In this document: in pieces, positions 51,611-60,977 of the stretch
How the letters are laid out: each line of letters opens with the position of its first letter
Position numbering within the stretch: position 1 is the first letter of the stretch
From: Pseudofrankia sp. DC12
GTDB lineage: Bacteria; Actinomycetota; Actinomycetes; Frankiales; Frankiaceae
Assembly: GCF_000966285.1 (NCBI RefSeq)
Contig: NZ_KQ031391.1
Coordinates: 6,076,430-6,140,429 of the forward strand
DNA length: 64,000 bases
Direction of reading: 5' to 3'
Notes under the pieces: generated by a model
What the model was told of the DNA's origin: nothing
What the model saw: the letters and a program-made list of their open reading frames with translations, nothing else
The model's database searches: none
Program-made: the position numbers and the translations under genes

Positions 51611-52699
51611 TCAGCGGGGCACCGGCTGGACCGCGTTGCGGCGGGGCGGTGGTGCCCAGGTGCGGGTGTGGTCGGCGTGTGCGGTGGCGAAGCGCTCGAT
51701 GACGGCCAGGCACACGTCGAGCGGCTGGAAGCCACCGCCGGAGAGGGTGTGCAGCCAGGTACCGAGGCCGAACACCGGCGTCTGGCGGTAGAGCTCCCAG
51801 GCCTGCGCGAGGTTCGGGGCCGGCCCGCCCTGGCCGGCGAGCTCCGTCAGGTAGTCGGCGAGCAGGTCCCGCTCGTGGTCGCGCCGGTCGGCGGTGCTGA
51901 GGCTGGAGACCAGGAAGTAGCCGACATCGTGGGACCAGTTGCCTGTCCGGACCAGTTGCCAGTCGTAGAAGCCTGTGACGCCCGACGGCAGGGTGTAGGT
52001 GTTCGCCAGGTGTGGGTCGCCGTGCAGCAGCGTGCGCGGGTGCTCTGCCGCGATCGTGGCCCAGCCACGGAAACCACGCTCGACGACGCCGGCGTCAACA
52101 CCGGCGGGAACCAGCCCGTTATGCCCGCCCGACCGCAGGATCCGCAGCGCCCGGGCGAGGCTTGCCCACGACACCGGCGCCCAGACCCGGCCCAGCCGCC
52201 AGGGACGCACGAACGCGAGCTCGCGCGGCAGCGGCTTTCCCCAATAGGCGGCGTGCATCCGGGCCAGGCCGAGCAGCCCGGTGCGCACGCCGTCCACTCC
52301 CAGCGCCCGGGTCGCCTCGTTGGCCCGCGCGTCGCGCAGGGTCACGTCCTCCATCACCGTCACCGCCGCCAACCTGCGTCGGTCTACCGCGGCCGCGTAG
52401 AAGGCGGGATGTTCGAGCGGCAGCTCCAGCCCCGAGGCCACCAGCCGGGGCTCGGCCTCCCGCGCTCCCAGGGCGGTCAGCGCCAGCCGGTTGAGCAGCC
52501 GGCCCTCCCGCTTGACGAACACCCGCTCCGGCCCGGCGCCCGCCGCGTAACGCAGCGTCAGCCGGGCCCGGCTGTTCGTCCCGTCGGCCACGTCGTCGAG
52601 CTCGACGGCCTCGACAAGGGCGCCGGGACAGGCATCGGCGAGCGCCGCCGTCATCCAGTCCGGGGTCAGCTCCGACCAGGAACGAGGCACCGTCAGCAC
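51611..52699 (-). CDS. Aminoglycoside phosphotransferase-family kinase (APH/ecdysteroid kinase-like)
   Basis: 362 aa. The N-lobe has RVFVKREGR with the ATP-binding Lys and VTVMEDVTLRDAR; the catalytic loop is TLLHGDPHLANTYTLPSG (HGDxHxxN) and the metal-binding block is VTGFYDWQLVRTGNWSHDVG (D of DWQ). This fits the APH-like fold that phosphorylates small molecules, or acyl-CoA-dehydrogenase-associated members. The length and the W-SHDVGYFL segment favour the ecdysteroid-kinase-like/DUF1679 branch. The substrate is unknown and resistance is not implied. Confidence 0.88.
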   Translation of the reverse strand: MLTVPRSWSELTPDWMTAALADACPGALVEAVELDDVADGTNSRARLTLRYAAGAGPERVFVKREGRLLNRLALTALGAREAEPRLVASGLELPLEHPAFYAAAVDRRRLAAVTVMEDVTLRDARANEATRALGVDGVRTGLLGLARMHAAYWGKPLPRELAFVRPWRLGRVWAPVSWASLARALRILRSGGHNGLVPAGVDAGVVERGFRGWATIAAEHPRTLLHGDPHLANTYTLPSGVTGFYDWQLVRTGNWSHDVGYFLVSSLSTADRRDHERDLLADYLTELAGQGGPAPNLAQAWELYRQTPVFGLGTWLHTLSGGGFQPLDVCLAVIERFATAHADHTRTWAPPPRRNAVQPVPR

Positions 52700-52806
52700 C
52701 CGAGCATCATGCCCGAGCTGGCGGCGGCGGGTGCGCGACCCGTCCGGAGAACGTCCCGGCCGGGGGAGTGCCTAGGAGGACATAACCGATCATGGCCGGG
52801 CTGGTC

Positions 52807-53415
52807 CTAGAGCCGCTCAGAACCAGTGAGGAGGCTCTCGACGTCTCGGCAGAACTTGTCGAAGGACGGGGCATGCTGGCGGGCCGTCTCGAGGTCGAAC
52901 TCGCTCGCGAGCGCCGACTGGTCGACGGTCGGGCGATAGCTGTGGCCGTCGGTGCGTTGGTGGGTCAGCCAGCCTTTGCAGTCGCGAGGGCTCTCCGGGT
53001 CGGGGTGGGCCTTGAGATCGGCTGGTAGACCCCGGACTCCGGCGAGTGACGGGGCGGCCGCGAGGAACCAGGCCTCGAACTCGCGGTTCGGGAGCACGAC
53101 AGCGACGCGTCGGTCGGGGCGTGCTTGTCGGGCGCGGGTGAGGAGGCTGGGAGCGAGAGCGGCGGGACAGTCGTCGTCGGCGTCGAGGAGTACAAGGATG
53201 CCGGTCGCAAACGGGTTGAGAAGCGTGACCTGGTCTATGACGCGTTCAAGGCCGCCGGGGCTGAGAAGTTTGCCGCGATGGTGGCGGTGGGGTTTCGGGA
53301 ACCGCGCCGTCCAATGCCCAAGGTGGTGGGCGAGCCGGCGTAGCAGAATGGGAAGGGCGGCGACTTCGCCTTCGCCCTCGACGACGGTAGCGATCTCCGG
53401 GCCTGCTGTGGTCAT
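52807..53415 (-). CDS. DUF4276 (TOPRIM-like) protein, partner of the AAA ATPase
   Basis: 202 aa. The N-terminus has EIATVVEGEGEVAALPILLR, in which the Glu of VEGEGE corresponds to the first acidic residue of TOPRIM folds, and ILVLLDADDDCP gives the DxD motif. NREFEAWFLAAAPSLAG is a typical later block of DUF4276. Its ATG overlaps the ATPase stop by 4 nt (ATGA). TOPRIM-like partners of OLD-type ATPases are nucleases; this suggests that the protein is the effector of a two-gene defence module. Function is inferred from family and pairing. Confidence 0.85.
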   Translation of the reverse strand: MTTAGPEIATVVEGEGEVAALPILLRRLAHHLGHWTARFPKPHRHHRGKLLSPGGLERVIDQVTLLNPFATGILVLLDADDDCPAALAPSLLTRARQARPDRRVAVVLPNREFEAWFLAAAPSLAGVRGLPADLKAHPDPESPRDCKGWLTHQRTDGHSYRPTVDQSALASEFDLETARQHAPSFDKFCRDVESLLTGSERL

Positions 53416-54686
53416 GGAGTCCGGCCGGGGTCAGTCCCGTCGGGCCAAGGCGTGAGCTGGTTGGAGCGTTGCAGCTCACCTAGTGAGGCCAGGCGGCGGT
53501 GGACGACCTGGCGGATGGTGTCGTCAACCATGGTCACGATGGTTGCGCCTTTGTCGGCGGTGACGATGCGGGTGGCGTCGAGGGGGAAATCCTCGCGGTC
53601 GAGGAGGTCGGCGCTCTGCGTGGCGACGATGACCTGCACGTGATCACTGGCTTCGATGAGCGCGTCGAACAGCGCGCCGATTGCGGCGGCGTGCAGACCC
53701 AGCTCAGGGTCCTCGACGGCGACGAGGGGCACGGCTCCGGTCCAGGTGGCTGGTTGGAAGAGCGCCGTGAGTAGCCCTGCGGCCGCGAGCGTTCCGTCCG
53801 ACATCGCGGCGGCGGAGAAGGATCGCATGCCGTGCTCGGCGTCGGGGTCGGCCATACGCAGCCGCAGGGTCTGGTAGTCGTCGACCGTGAGGGCATCGAT
53901 CCCGAGGGCGCCGGGCAATATCGCGCCGAGGTAGTCGTCGACGCGTCGTTTTGCCAGCGGGTAACGGCTGGTGAGCCGGTCGAGGACCTCGGCGATCCGC
54001 TCACCCGCTGGATCGAGGACCGGTTGTCCGCTGCGCAGGAGCAGGCGTGCTGGCCGCATCGCCGCGGTGTCGAGCGTCTGGAAGGCCATCCCGCGCAGCG
54101 CGGTGTGGACGGGGGCGAACGGCGGCCACCGGGCGGCGGCGGGCAGGAACAGCGTGGTGGCATCGGTGATCGGGCCCATGAGGTGGTCTGGGCCCTCGAC
54201 GACCCGGCCGTCGTGCACCTGATAGCCAGTGGATACGCCAGTCTCTGTGCTGGTGACCGTGCACCGTTCGTGCTCGATGACGGTCCCGGTCGCGGCGCCC
54301 TCGTCCAGACGTAGCTGGAAGGCGTAGGAGGCCGACAAGCCCTCGGGCTCAGGCTCGCCCGGCGTCCGTGGCGCCCGCACATCGAGATCGAGCTCGAGGC
54401 TCAGCCGTCGGGGGCCGGCCGGGGATTCGCCCCGGTGGAGCACTACGGCGGGGCCTTGGCGGTCGACGACGGCGTGGCCTGGCGTGCTGGCCAGCGCGTC
54501 CCGGACGAACCGGACCCCGTCCAGCAGGTTGCTCTTGCCTGCGCCGTTCAACCCGAGGAGCACCGTGAGTGGGCCGAACGTGACCTCGGCGTCCCGGACC
54601 GAACGGAAACCCCGGATGTGAACCCGACGCAGGAATGGCACCGGCTGAGCACCGCTGTCCACGCACCCCACCTCCTCGGTGCTCAC
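53412..54686 (-). CDS. AAA ATPase (SMC/OLD-like, AAA_21) paired with DUF4276
   Basis: 424 aa. Walker A is GLNGAGKS (residues 45-52) after RRVHIRGFRSVRDAEVTFGP. The ABC-like signature is AAMSDGTLAAAGLLTAL, Walker B is PLVAVEDPELGLH and the D/H-loop is VIVATQSADLLD. This is the compact ABC-type ATPase family (AAA_15/AAA_21) found in OLD, RloA, PARIS-type and retron effectors. A 250-residue insertion sits between Walker A and the signature. The start is GTG 54686 or a later codon. The coupled DUF4276 gene makes an anti-phage role plausible. Confidence 0.88.
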   Translation of the reverse strand: MSTEEVGCVDSGAQPVPFLRRVHIRGFRSVRDAEVTFGPLTVLLGLNGAGKSNLLDGVRFVRDALASTPGHAVVDRQGPAVVLHRGESPAGPRRLSLELDLDVRAPRTPGEPEPEGLSASYAFQLRLDEGAATGTVIEHERCTVTSTETGVSTGYQVHDGRVVEGPDHLMGPITDATTLFLPAAARWPPFAPVHTALRGMAFQTLDTAAMRPARLLLRSGQPVLDPAGERIAEVLDRLTSRYPLAKRRVDDYLGAILPGALGIDALTVDDYQTLRLRMADPDAEHGMRSFSAAAMSDGTLAAAGLLTALFQPATWTGAVPLVAVEDPELGLHAAAIGALFDALIEASDHVQVIVATQSADLLDREDFPLDATRIVTADKGATIVTMVDDTIRQVVHRRLASLGELQRSNQLTPWPDGTDPGRTP

Positions 54687-54881
54687 CCTACGGCCCGAGA
54701 TCGTGACGGACCCAGGCGGCGGCGACAGTGCGAGCAGACGGGCCTCGCAGGTTTGAGACCCGTGACCGCCTCCGACCCGAACATGATCGCGAGTTTGGCC
54801 CTCGACTGGTCGCGAACCGGGCCTCCGCGCAACCAGCTGAGGGCCAAAACGGCGATCACTTGGCCGGGGCCGACTCGGCGG

Positions 54882-56375
54882 TCAGGGGCTGGGCAGCCGG
54901 TGTTGGTCTACGAGGTCGGTGAGGCCTACGCGGGAGACCTTTCCCATCGCGTTGACCGGGAGGGTGTCGACGACGGACCAGAACTCCGGCACCTTGTAGC
55001 CCGCGAGGCCGCGCCGGCACAGCGCGTCGAGCTCGGCGACGTCGAGCCGTGGCCCGGCGCGCTCGACCACGGCGGCCACCCGCTGGCCGAGCCGCTCGTC
55101 GGGTACGCCGCAGACGGCGACCCGGGCGACTCCCGGGTGCCCGCCGATGACCCGCTCCACCTCCAGCGGGTAGACGTTCGCCCCGCCACGGATGATCACC
55201 AGCTTCTTGCGGTCCAGTACCCGCAGCCACCCGTCGGCGTCGACGGCGCCGACGTCGCCGGTCGGGACCGGCCCGAGTTCGGGTGCACGCACGGCTCCGT
55301 CGTCCCAGTAGCCGAGCAGTGGCCGCCACGCTCCGGTCCAGACACCTCGGGCAGCCCCGCTCAGGCGCAGCTCCCCGGTCTCGCCGGCCGGCAGGCGCCG
55401 GCCCGCGTCGTCGTAGGCCGCCACGTCGTACTGGGGCAGCACGCGCCCGCTGCTGCCCGGGCGCCACTCGTCACCCGGCGGGTCGATCGACACCACCGTC
55501 GGCGCCTCGGTGAGGCCGTAGGTCGCGCGGGGGACCAGGCCGTGCGCGGCCGCGAAGGCCTGGCGCAGCGCGTCGGACGTGTCGCCGCCGCCGCTCCACG
55601 CCTCGGCCAGCGAGCCGAGGTCGAGATGGGGGCGGCCGGCCAGGTCGTGCAGCTGCGCCGGGGCGCCGTTCCAGACCGTCACCCGCCGCGTGGAGATCCA
55701 CTCGGCGATGCCGTCGACGTCGCGCCGGTTCATCACGACGGCGCAGCCGCCGGCCTGCGCGGTGAGCAGGGTCGAGAGGATCATCAGGTTCAGGATCGTC
55801 AGCGGGAAGCTGTCGCCCTTGCGCAGGCCGGGGCCCCAGCCGCGGGTGGCGACGATAACGGCGCCTGGCAGGAGCAGGTTCCGCTGGCTGTGGACGACGG
55901 CCTTGGGGCGTCCGGACGTGCCGCTGGTGAACGCGATACCGGCCGGTGCGTCGACGTCGGTCGCCATCCGCGGCGCGGTCTCGGCGCGGGCGAGCAGCGC
56001 GGCCCACTGGTCGGCGTCGACGCGGCCCGGCACGGTCAGCTGGCAGCGCGGCCCGGCCAACACGACCGTCGGGGCGCACAGATCGAACAGCTCCTGCTGC
56101 TCGCCGGCAGCGAGCGCCTCGCCGATGCCAGCCCAGACGGCCCCGATCCGCTGCGCGCCGTGGAAGGCGGCGACGATGTCCAGGTCGTTGGGCAGGCAGG
56201 CGGCCACCCGGTCACCGGGGCGCACCCCCAGCGACCACAGCGCGCCGGCCGCGCGGCGCGCCTGCTCGTCGAGCTCGGCGTAGCTCCAGACGCCCGAGGC
56301 GGCCTCGAGCGCGGGGGCGTCCGGGCTTGCGGCGAGCGCGGCGTCCAGCACCGTCGCGACGCTGGTGTTCCCCAT
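54882..56375 (-). CDS. Acyl-CoA synthetase / AMP-dependent ligase
   Basis: 497 aa from ATG 56375 behind GGGAGGG. The adenylation motifs are present: GIAFTSGTSGRPKAVVHSQR (A3), ATYGLTEAPTVVS (A5), PTGDVGAVDADGWLRVLDRK (A7-A8) and the catalytic Lys in NAMGKVSR (A10). These enzymes make acyl-CoA via acyl-AMP. The substrate, a fatty or aromatic acid, is unknown. The gene is alone on this strand; an SDR tail on the opposite strand suggests a rearranged catabolic locus. Confidence 0.94.
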   Translation of the reverse strand: MGNTSVATVLDAALAASPDAPALEAASGVWSYAELDEQARRAAGALWSLGVRPGDRVAACLPNDLDIVAAFHGAQRIGAVWAGIGEALAAGEQQELFDLCAPTVVLAGPRCQLTVPGRVDADQWAALLARAETAPRMATDVDAPAGIAFTSGTSGRPKAVVHSQRNLLLPGAVIVATRGWGPGLRKGDSFPLTILNLMILSTLLTAQAGGCAVVMNRRDVDGIAEWISTRRVTVWNGAPAQLHDLAGRPHLDLGSLAEAWSGGGDTSDALRQAFAAAHGLVPRATYGLTEAPTVVSIDPPGDEWRPGSSGRVLPQYDVAAYDDAGRRLPAGETGELRLSGAARGVWTGAWRPLLGYWDDGAVRAPELGPVPTGDVGAVDADGWLRVLDRKKLVIIRGGANVYPLEVERVIGGHPGVARVAVCGVPDERLGQRVAAVVERAGPRLDVAELDALCRRGLAGYKVPEFWSVVDTLPVNAMGKVSRVGLTDLVDQHRLPSP

Positions 56376-56514
56376 GTCTAGGCCCTCCCAAGCCCTCCCG
56401 ATGTCCACACAACACCTTCTCGCGGGTTCGGGCCCGGAATCCGGCAGGCGGCCCATGAGGGCGCGCCCTCGCCTCGGCGCCGGCCGGGATCGCCACGGAC
56501 GCGGCCTGCCGGGG

Positions 56515-56682
56515 ATCCCGATGGACCGCTGGGGGCTGTCGGACGAGGTCGCCGCGGCCGCGCTGTTCCCGGCGAGCGACGAGGCCTCCTACACCACGGG
56601 CCTGTTGATGCCGGTGGACGGCGGCTACTCCATCGGCTACTCGGGGATGGGCGCCGAGAAGACGGGCCGGCCCACCGCCTGA
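56515..56682 (+). pseudogene. C-terminal fragment of a short-chain dehydrogenase (SDR)
   Basis: IPMDRWGLSDEVAAAALFPA then SDEASYTTGLLMPVDGGYSI matches the last segment of classical SDRs (P-x-x-R-x-G-x-x-x-E-V-A-x-x-x-x-F-L-A-S-D-x-(A/S)-S-Y-x-T-G, then VDGG). The Rossmann glycine motif and the YxxxK catalytic segment are absent. It lies divergently upstream of the ligase and is a relic. Confidence 0.75.
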
Positions 56683-56685
56683 GCC

Positions 56686-58656
56686 TCAGGCACGCCGGGA
56701 CCGCCGGCCGGACGGCGGCAGCGCTCCCGCCGCCTGGGCGGCCCGCACCGCGTCGACGAACGCGGCGAACTCGGTGCGCAACGGCGCGAAGGCGGGCAGC
56801 ACGCCGACCAGGTCCTCGGTTGGCCGCGGGCCGCCTGTCACCGTCTCCGCGCCGGCCTGGAACGCGGCACCGACCCGGTCCGGCCCGGCCGGCGCCGGCC
56901 CGCGCAGGCCAGCCGGGCCGGCCAGCACCAGGTACCCGAGCCGGCGGGCCGCGACGACCGCGGGCCACACCAGGTCCGCCGTCCGCGGCTCGCGCAGCTG
57001 CTCGTCCTCGGCGTCGGCATGCAGCGCGGTCATCCGGACGAGCGCCATCTCCAGCCGTTCACGGGCCGCCGCGGCCCCCGCCTCGGGACCTGGGCCCACC
57101 CCGTCCGCGGCCAGCCGCAGGACAAGCAGGTCACCGGTCGCGCGCAGGGAGTCCGCGAGGGCCCGCGGCAGCCTGCGTTCGGCGGCGTGCGGCCACGCCG
57201 ACACGACGACGGCCAGGCCGACGACACAGCCCAGCAGCGTGTCCAGCAGCCGCGGCGCGACCAGGTCCGACGTCGGCGTGCCCGGCCGGGCGAACTCGAC
57301 CAGGATCAGGGCGAGCGGGGTGACGAGGACGGTCGCCAGCCCGTAGTTCGCCGCCATCAGCATCTGGGCGCCGCCCTCCAGCACGACGACCATGGCGATG
57401 AGCCACCAGGCCGGCAGCCGCACGCTGAGGATGCCCAGCGCGACCAGCGCCCCGAGGGCGGTCCCGGCGGCCCGCTGCAGTGACCGCCGGCCGGCGGACC
57501 GGACGGTCGTTCCCTGCACCACCGTCGCGGCGGCGGCCGGGGCCCAGTAGGGATGCTCCACCCCGGCCGCGATGGCCAGCGCCGCCGCGACGAGCCCGGC
57601 CAGGCCGGCCCGGGCCGCCAGCGGCCAGGCCAGCGAGTCCCGGTCGAGCCGCCGGCCCCACTCCGCCCGGATAGCGGGCAGCGGGGCACCCCGCGGCTCG
57701 TCGGAACCGGGATCGGTCAGTCCCGCGACGGCCAGCAGCAGCGCTTCCCGTGCCTGTACGACCACCTCGGGCGCGTCCGGGGGATCGGAACGGGCCAGGT
57801 CGGCGAGTGTGCGGTCCGCCCCGACCTGGATCCCGGCGGCGAGCTCCCGCAGCGCCTCCGGGAGGGCGGGCGGCACGGGCTCGCGGCTGACCGTCACCAG
57901 ACCGACGGCCGCGTCGAACACCCGCTGCGCCCCGAACGCCACCACCGACAGCGCCTGCCTGCTCCGGGCCTGCCCAGGGCTTTCCCGCAGCACCATCCTG
58001 AGGTGCCGCACCGCCTGCGCGGCGTCGTGCCGAGCGGTGTCATAGGCGGGCGTGCCGATCGCGTCCAGCAGGTCGGCGAGGCCGGTCAGCGCCGCCACGG
58101 CCGCCCGCCGCGCCGGCGCGTGCCGGTCCGGGAACGACGCGGCCATCACCAGCAGCCAGGCGAACGCGGCGCCGGCCAGTGTGAGCGCCACCCGCTCCCC
58201 GACCCGCTCGATCTCCTCCGGGAGCTGGGTGGCGACGGCACAGCTGATGACGAACGGGTACGCGCCGGGCGGGGGCACGTCGAACGCGCGCACGAGCAGC
58301 GTCGCGACGGCCGCCAGCGCCGAGATGCCCACCGCGATCGTCCAGCTCGCTCCCGCCACCGCGACGCCGGTCGCGGCGGCCCCGGCCAGACCGGCCCCGA
58401 TCAGCGGCAGCGCCCGCGCCCGGAACTCCAGCGCCGCGTCGGGGAAGTAGGCCGCGGTGAACGCGCCGAACGTCGCGAGCAGCCCGTCCTGCGGCCGTCC
58501 GGCCAGCTCGCCCACCGTCAGCGGGACCGCGAAGGCGACCGCGCTGACGACCGCCATCCGCAGCCGCCCCCGCGGCCGGGCCACGCCGAACGCCGCGGCG
58601 AACCGGCTCGGGCCGACGGGCGCGGGAACCGGGGGACGGCGCGGCGCGCTCGTCAT
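56686..58656 (-). CDS. FUSC family membrane protein (second paralogue)
   Basis: 656 aa from ATG 58656. Two blocks of about six helices: FAVPLTVGELAGRPQDGLLA and AAYFPDAALEFRARALPLIG in the first; AAGVEHPYWAPAAAATVVQG and RRSLQRAAGTALGALVALGI in the second. The soluble helical linker carries the LRMVLRESPGQARSRQALSV region. It is clearly related to the gene at 21110 over its full length; both even share the C-terminal P-x-x-x-LRxEFAAxVD block. Probably exports aromatic or lipid-like compounds by analogy with AaeB. The longer ORF upstream of 58656 is rejected. Confidence 0.9.
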   Translation of the reverse strand: MTSAPRRPPVPAPVGPSRFAAAFGVARPRGRLRMAVVSAVAFAVPLTVGELAGRPQDGLLATFGAFTAAYFPDAALEFRARALPLIGAGLAGAAATGVAVAGASWTIAVGISALAAVATLLVRAFDVPPPGAYPFVISCAVATQLPEEIERVGERVALTLAGAAFAWLLVMAASFPDRHAPARRAAVAALTGLADLLDAIGTPAYDTARHDAAQAVRHLRMVLRESPGQARSRQALSVVAFGAQRVFDAAVGLVTVSREPVPPALPEALRELAAGIQVGADRTLADLARSDPPDAPEVVVQAREALLLAVAGLTDPGSDEPRGAPLPAIRAEWGRRLDRDSLAWPLAARAGLAGLVAAALAIAAGVEHPYWAPAAAATVVQGTTVRSAGRRSLQRAAGTALGALVALGILSVRLPAWWLIAMVVVLEGGAQMLMAANYGLATVLVTPLALILVEFARPGTPTSDLVAPRLLDTLLGCVVGLAVVVSAWPHAAERRLPRALADSLRATGDLLVLRLAADGVGPGPEAGAAAARERLEMALVRMTALHADAEDEQLREPRTADLVWPAVVAARRLGYLVLAGPAGLRGPAPAGPDRVGAAFQAGAETVTGGPRPTEDLVGVLPAFAPLRTEFAAFVDAVRAAQAAGALPPSGRRSRRA

Positions 58657-58975
58657 GAGACGGCGGCGAGAGGCGGGACCACCGGGCCAGCATTCCCCAG
58701 TCAGGCCGATCCGCTGAGCCCGCCGGCCCGCCACGACCCGACGCGCCCGTGGAACGCCTATGGACTGGCCCATTACCGGTCCGGTTGAATAGGGACGCCT
58801 GATAGTGGCGTTTGCTGGCCCTTCTACGCCGTTGGGTAGGACGCGACGAATGCGCCGAGACAAGGCGGCCGCGAGCCGCGTGAAAACCGCCTCCCGGGAC
58901 TGGCCGGCCGAGCGGCCACCGGTCTCTCGGCGGCTGGCCCGCATCCTCGCGCTCGACCCTCGCGGGTAGCCCGGA
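58657..58975. other. Intergenic region between divergent genes
   Basis: 319 bp; no gene, RNA or clear repeat recognised. It should hold promoters for the FUSC gene and the 507-aa gene. Confidence 0.4.
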
Positions 58976-60499
58976 ATGCCGGCGTCCACCGGGGCCGCTA
59001 CTCCGGGCGTCCATCGACTGGGGACCCCGGGTCTCGTCCACTACATCGCCTACGGACCGGTCTGGGCCAGAGCGGCTGGCCAGCCAGACGTGCTGGGGTT
59101 CGGGCCGGTGGGGTCGTCGCTGAGCGGGCCCTCGCTGGCGGACTGCGACCGGTGGTTCGGCGCGTACGCCAGCCCGGTGGGCAGCGGCGCCGAGGCGAGC
59201 GTGTGCCGGCTCGTCGACGAGGGCCTGGCTCTTGTCGCCGTCCGCGGCCAGATCGGCGGCGACCCGCGGCTGGACGCGCGGGGGTACCTGCTGGTCGGGA
59301 ACGCCGAGGATCTCACCGCCGAGCTGGCGCTGCGCCTGTCGCCGGGCAGTTCGCACGGTGCCGTTCTGAAAAGTGCCGGCCCTGGGTCGGGCGGGGACCA
59401 GCCGCTGGCAGGTGCGCGCGGTCAGGGCGGTGAGCGGCCGGAGGCCTCCTTCGCCGCCGCGTTCGAGACCCTGGCGAGAATCCCCGACGATCCGGACGGC
59501 CGCGACCGTAAGGAGCCGATCACGGTCAAGGCGCTCGACGAGCTCGCGCTGCCCGCGTGGCGGCTCGCGCGGCGCGGCGGTGCCGTCGACCAGACGATGC
59601 TGGCGCGGCTGGTCGCCGCCGCGCTGCGATACGGGTCGGCGGGGGACCGGGACCGGCGGCTGTGGGCTGCCCCCGGCGTCGAGACCGACGCCGAGGCCGA
59701 CCGTGAGGCCCTGGGATGGTGCCTGTTCGGCCTCCTGCGCCATCCGGCGCTGCGGCCCGTCGCGGGCGAGCCGACGTTCGTCGCCGCGCTGGACTGGCCG
59801 CTGCCGGGCGCCCCGGCGCGCCCGGTGCCCCGGTTCGTGTTCTGCGCCGCGCCCTCGGTCCGCCCGGTCGGCCGCGATCCGCTCGTCGTCCGGCTCGGTG
59901 ACGGGTGGAGCCCGGATCCGGCGGTCTTCGCCCGGGCGGGGGAGCTGCTCGCGGCGAAGTATCTCGCCGAGCTGGCCGCCACCACCCAGCCCGATCCGAG
60001 CTCGACCGGGCCGTCGCCGGCCGACACATCCGATGGCCACCCGTTCACCGAGAGGCTGGGCCGGCTCCACCCGATCGACCCGACCAGCACGCGGAGCATC
60101 GCCGACTGGTGCACCACGTTGCTGAGCGCGCCCCGGCCCGAGTCGCAGATGGCTCAGCTGGAGGCGGAGAGCGCCCGGCTCCGGGAGGACCGCGCCGGCC
60201 GGGAGCCCGAGCGGCTCTCGGCCCTGCGGGCCCGTGGGGAGAGCGCGGCGCGGCTCGCGGCGGCCGACGAGCGGATCCGCCGCCTCCAGGCGGATCACGA
60301 CGCGGCGGTGCGGCGAGCCGAAGTCGCCGAGCAGGCTGCCGCGCAGGCCGCCGAGCGTGTCGCCGACCGCGTTGTGCCCGACAAGGAGGACCTCGCGGCG
60401 CCAGTCGACGGCCCCGGGGCGCGGGGCGCTGATCTGGCCTGGGTACTGCTGATCGTCGCCGTGGTCGAGCTCCTCGTCATCGCGATCCTCACGACGTAG
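58976..60499 (+). CDS. Unknown 507-aa protein with coiled coil and C-terminal membrane anchor
   Basis: The N-terminal ~370 residues are a folded domain (for example VHYIAYGPVWARAAGQPDVL, then LALVAVRGQIGGDPRLDARG). Residues ~390-465 form a charged helix with heptad character (SQMAQLEAESARLREDRAGR, ARLAAADERIRRLQADHDAA). The last ~22 residues (DLAWVLLIVAVVELLVIAIL) are a membrane anchor, so it is tail-anchored in the cytoplasmic membrane. No catalytic motif is visible. I do not recognise the family; GTPase-associated proteins of actinobacteria have a similar layout but this is only an impression. Confidence 0.75.
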   Translation: MPASTGAATPGVHRLGTPGLVHYIAYGPVWARAAGQPDVLGFGPVGSSLSGPSLADCDRWFGAYASPVGSGAEASVCRLVDEGLALVAVRGQIGGDPRLDARGYLLVGNAEDLTAELALRLSPGSSHGAVLKSAGPGSGGDQPLAGARGQGGERPEASFAAAFETLARIPDDPDGRDRKEPITVKALDELALPAWRLARRGGAVDQTMLARLVAAALRYGSAGDRDRRLWAAPGVETDAEADREALGWCLFGLLRHPALRPVAGEPTFVAALDWPLPGAPARPVPRFVFCAAPSVRPVGRDPLVVRLGDGWSPDPAVFARAGELLAAKYLAELAATTQPDPSSTGPSPADTSDGHPFTERLGRLHPIDPTSTRSIADWCTTLLSAPRPESQMAQLEAESARLREDRAGREPERLSALRARGESAARLAAADERIRRLQADHDAAVRRAEVAEQAAAQAAERVADRVVPDKEDLAAPVDGPGARGADLAWVLLIVAVVELLVIAILTT

Positions 60500-60626
60500 C
60501 CGCCTGGCGGGCCTGTCCGATGAGAGCGTGAACGTGTCCGGCTGAGCGTGGCCGCTGGGTCGGAGGGGTCTGAGGATTGGTGCATCACCCCCGTGGCGGT
60601 CACCGCCCTGACCCAGGAGGCCTCCA

Positions 60627-60929
60627 GTGCTCATCGCCATCCTTGACTTCAGTACGGCCGCGGCCGACCGGCCGGCGGCGCTCGCCCAGCTCGACGCGGA
60701 GCGGGCGGAGATCCGCGCCATGCCGGGCAATGTCGCCTTCCGGGTCTATGCCGCGCGCGACGACGACCGTCGGATCACCGTCGTGCACGAGTGGGACGAC
60801 CAGGCGTCGTTCGTCGGCTACCTGGGTTCGGACGCGTTCGCCCGTTCTGGCGCGGTGCTTCGGCCGATGATGACCGAGGCGCCGGTGAGCCGACGGTTCG
60901 AGGCCGAGCTGCTGGAGACGGTCGCCTGA
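60627..60929 (+). CDS. Antibiotic biosynthesis monooxygenase (ABM/YgiN-like) protein
   Basis: 100 aa, one ferredoxin-like ABM domain. MLIAILDFSTAAADRPAALA, EIRAMPGNVAFRVYAARDDD, RRITVVHEWDDQASFVGYLG and VSRRFEAELLE follow the family pattern (E-W-x-D-x-x-x-F). Such proteins form dimers and oxidise quinols or other small molecules without cofactors. Start GTG 60627 behind AGGAGG. It lies 48 bp before an AraC-type gene on the same strand. Confidence 0.88.
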   Translation: MLIAILDFSTAAADRPAALAQLDAERAEIRAMPGNVAFRVYAARDDDRRITVVHEWDDQASFVGYLGSDAFARSGAVLRPMMTEAPVSRRFEAELLETVA

Positions 60930-60977
60930 CCGGCGCGGCGGGCCTGGTTCCTACGATCGGACGGTGCGAGCCCCTCG

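Noticed and set aside
58040..60730. 896-codon minus-strand ORF opposite the 507-aa gene
   Set aside because: Composition is typical of antisense GC-rich DNA and it overlaps two better supported genes.
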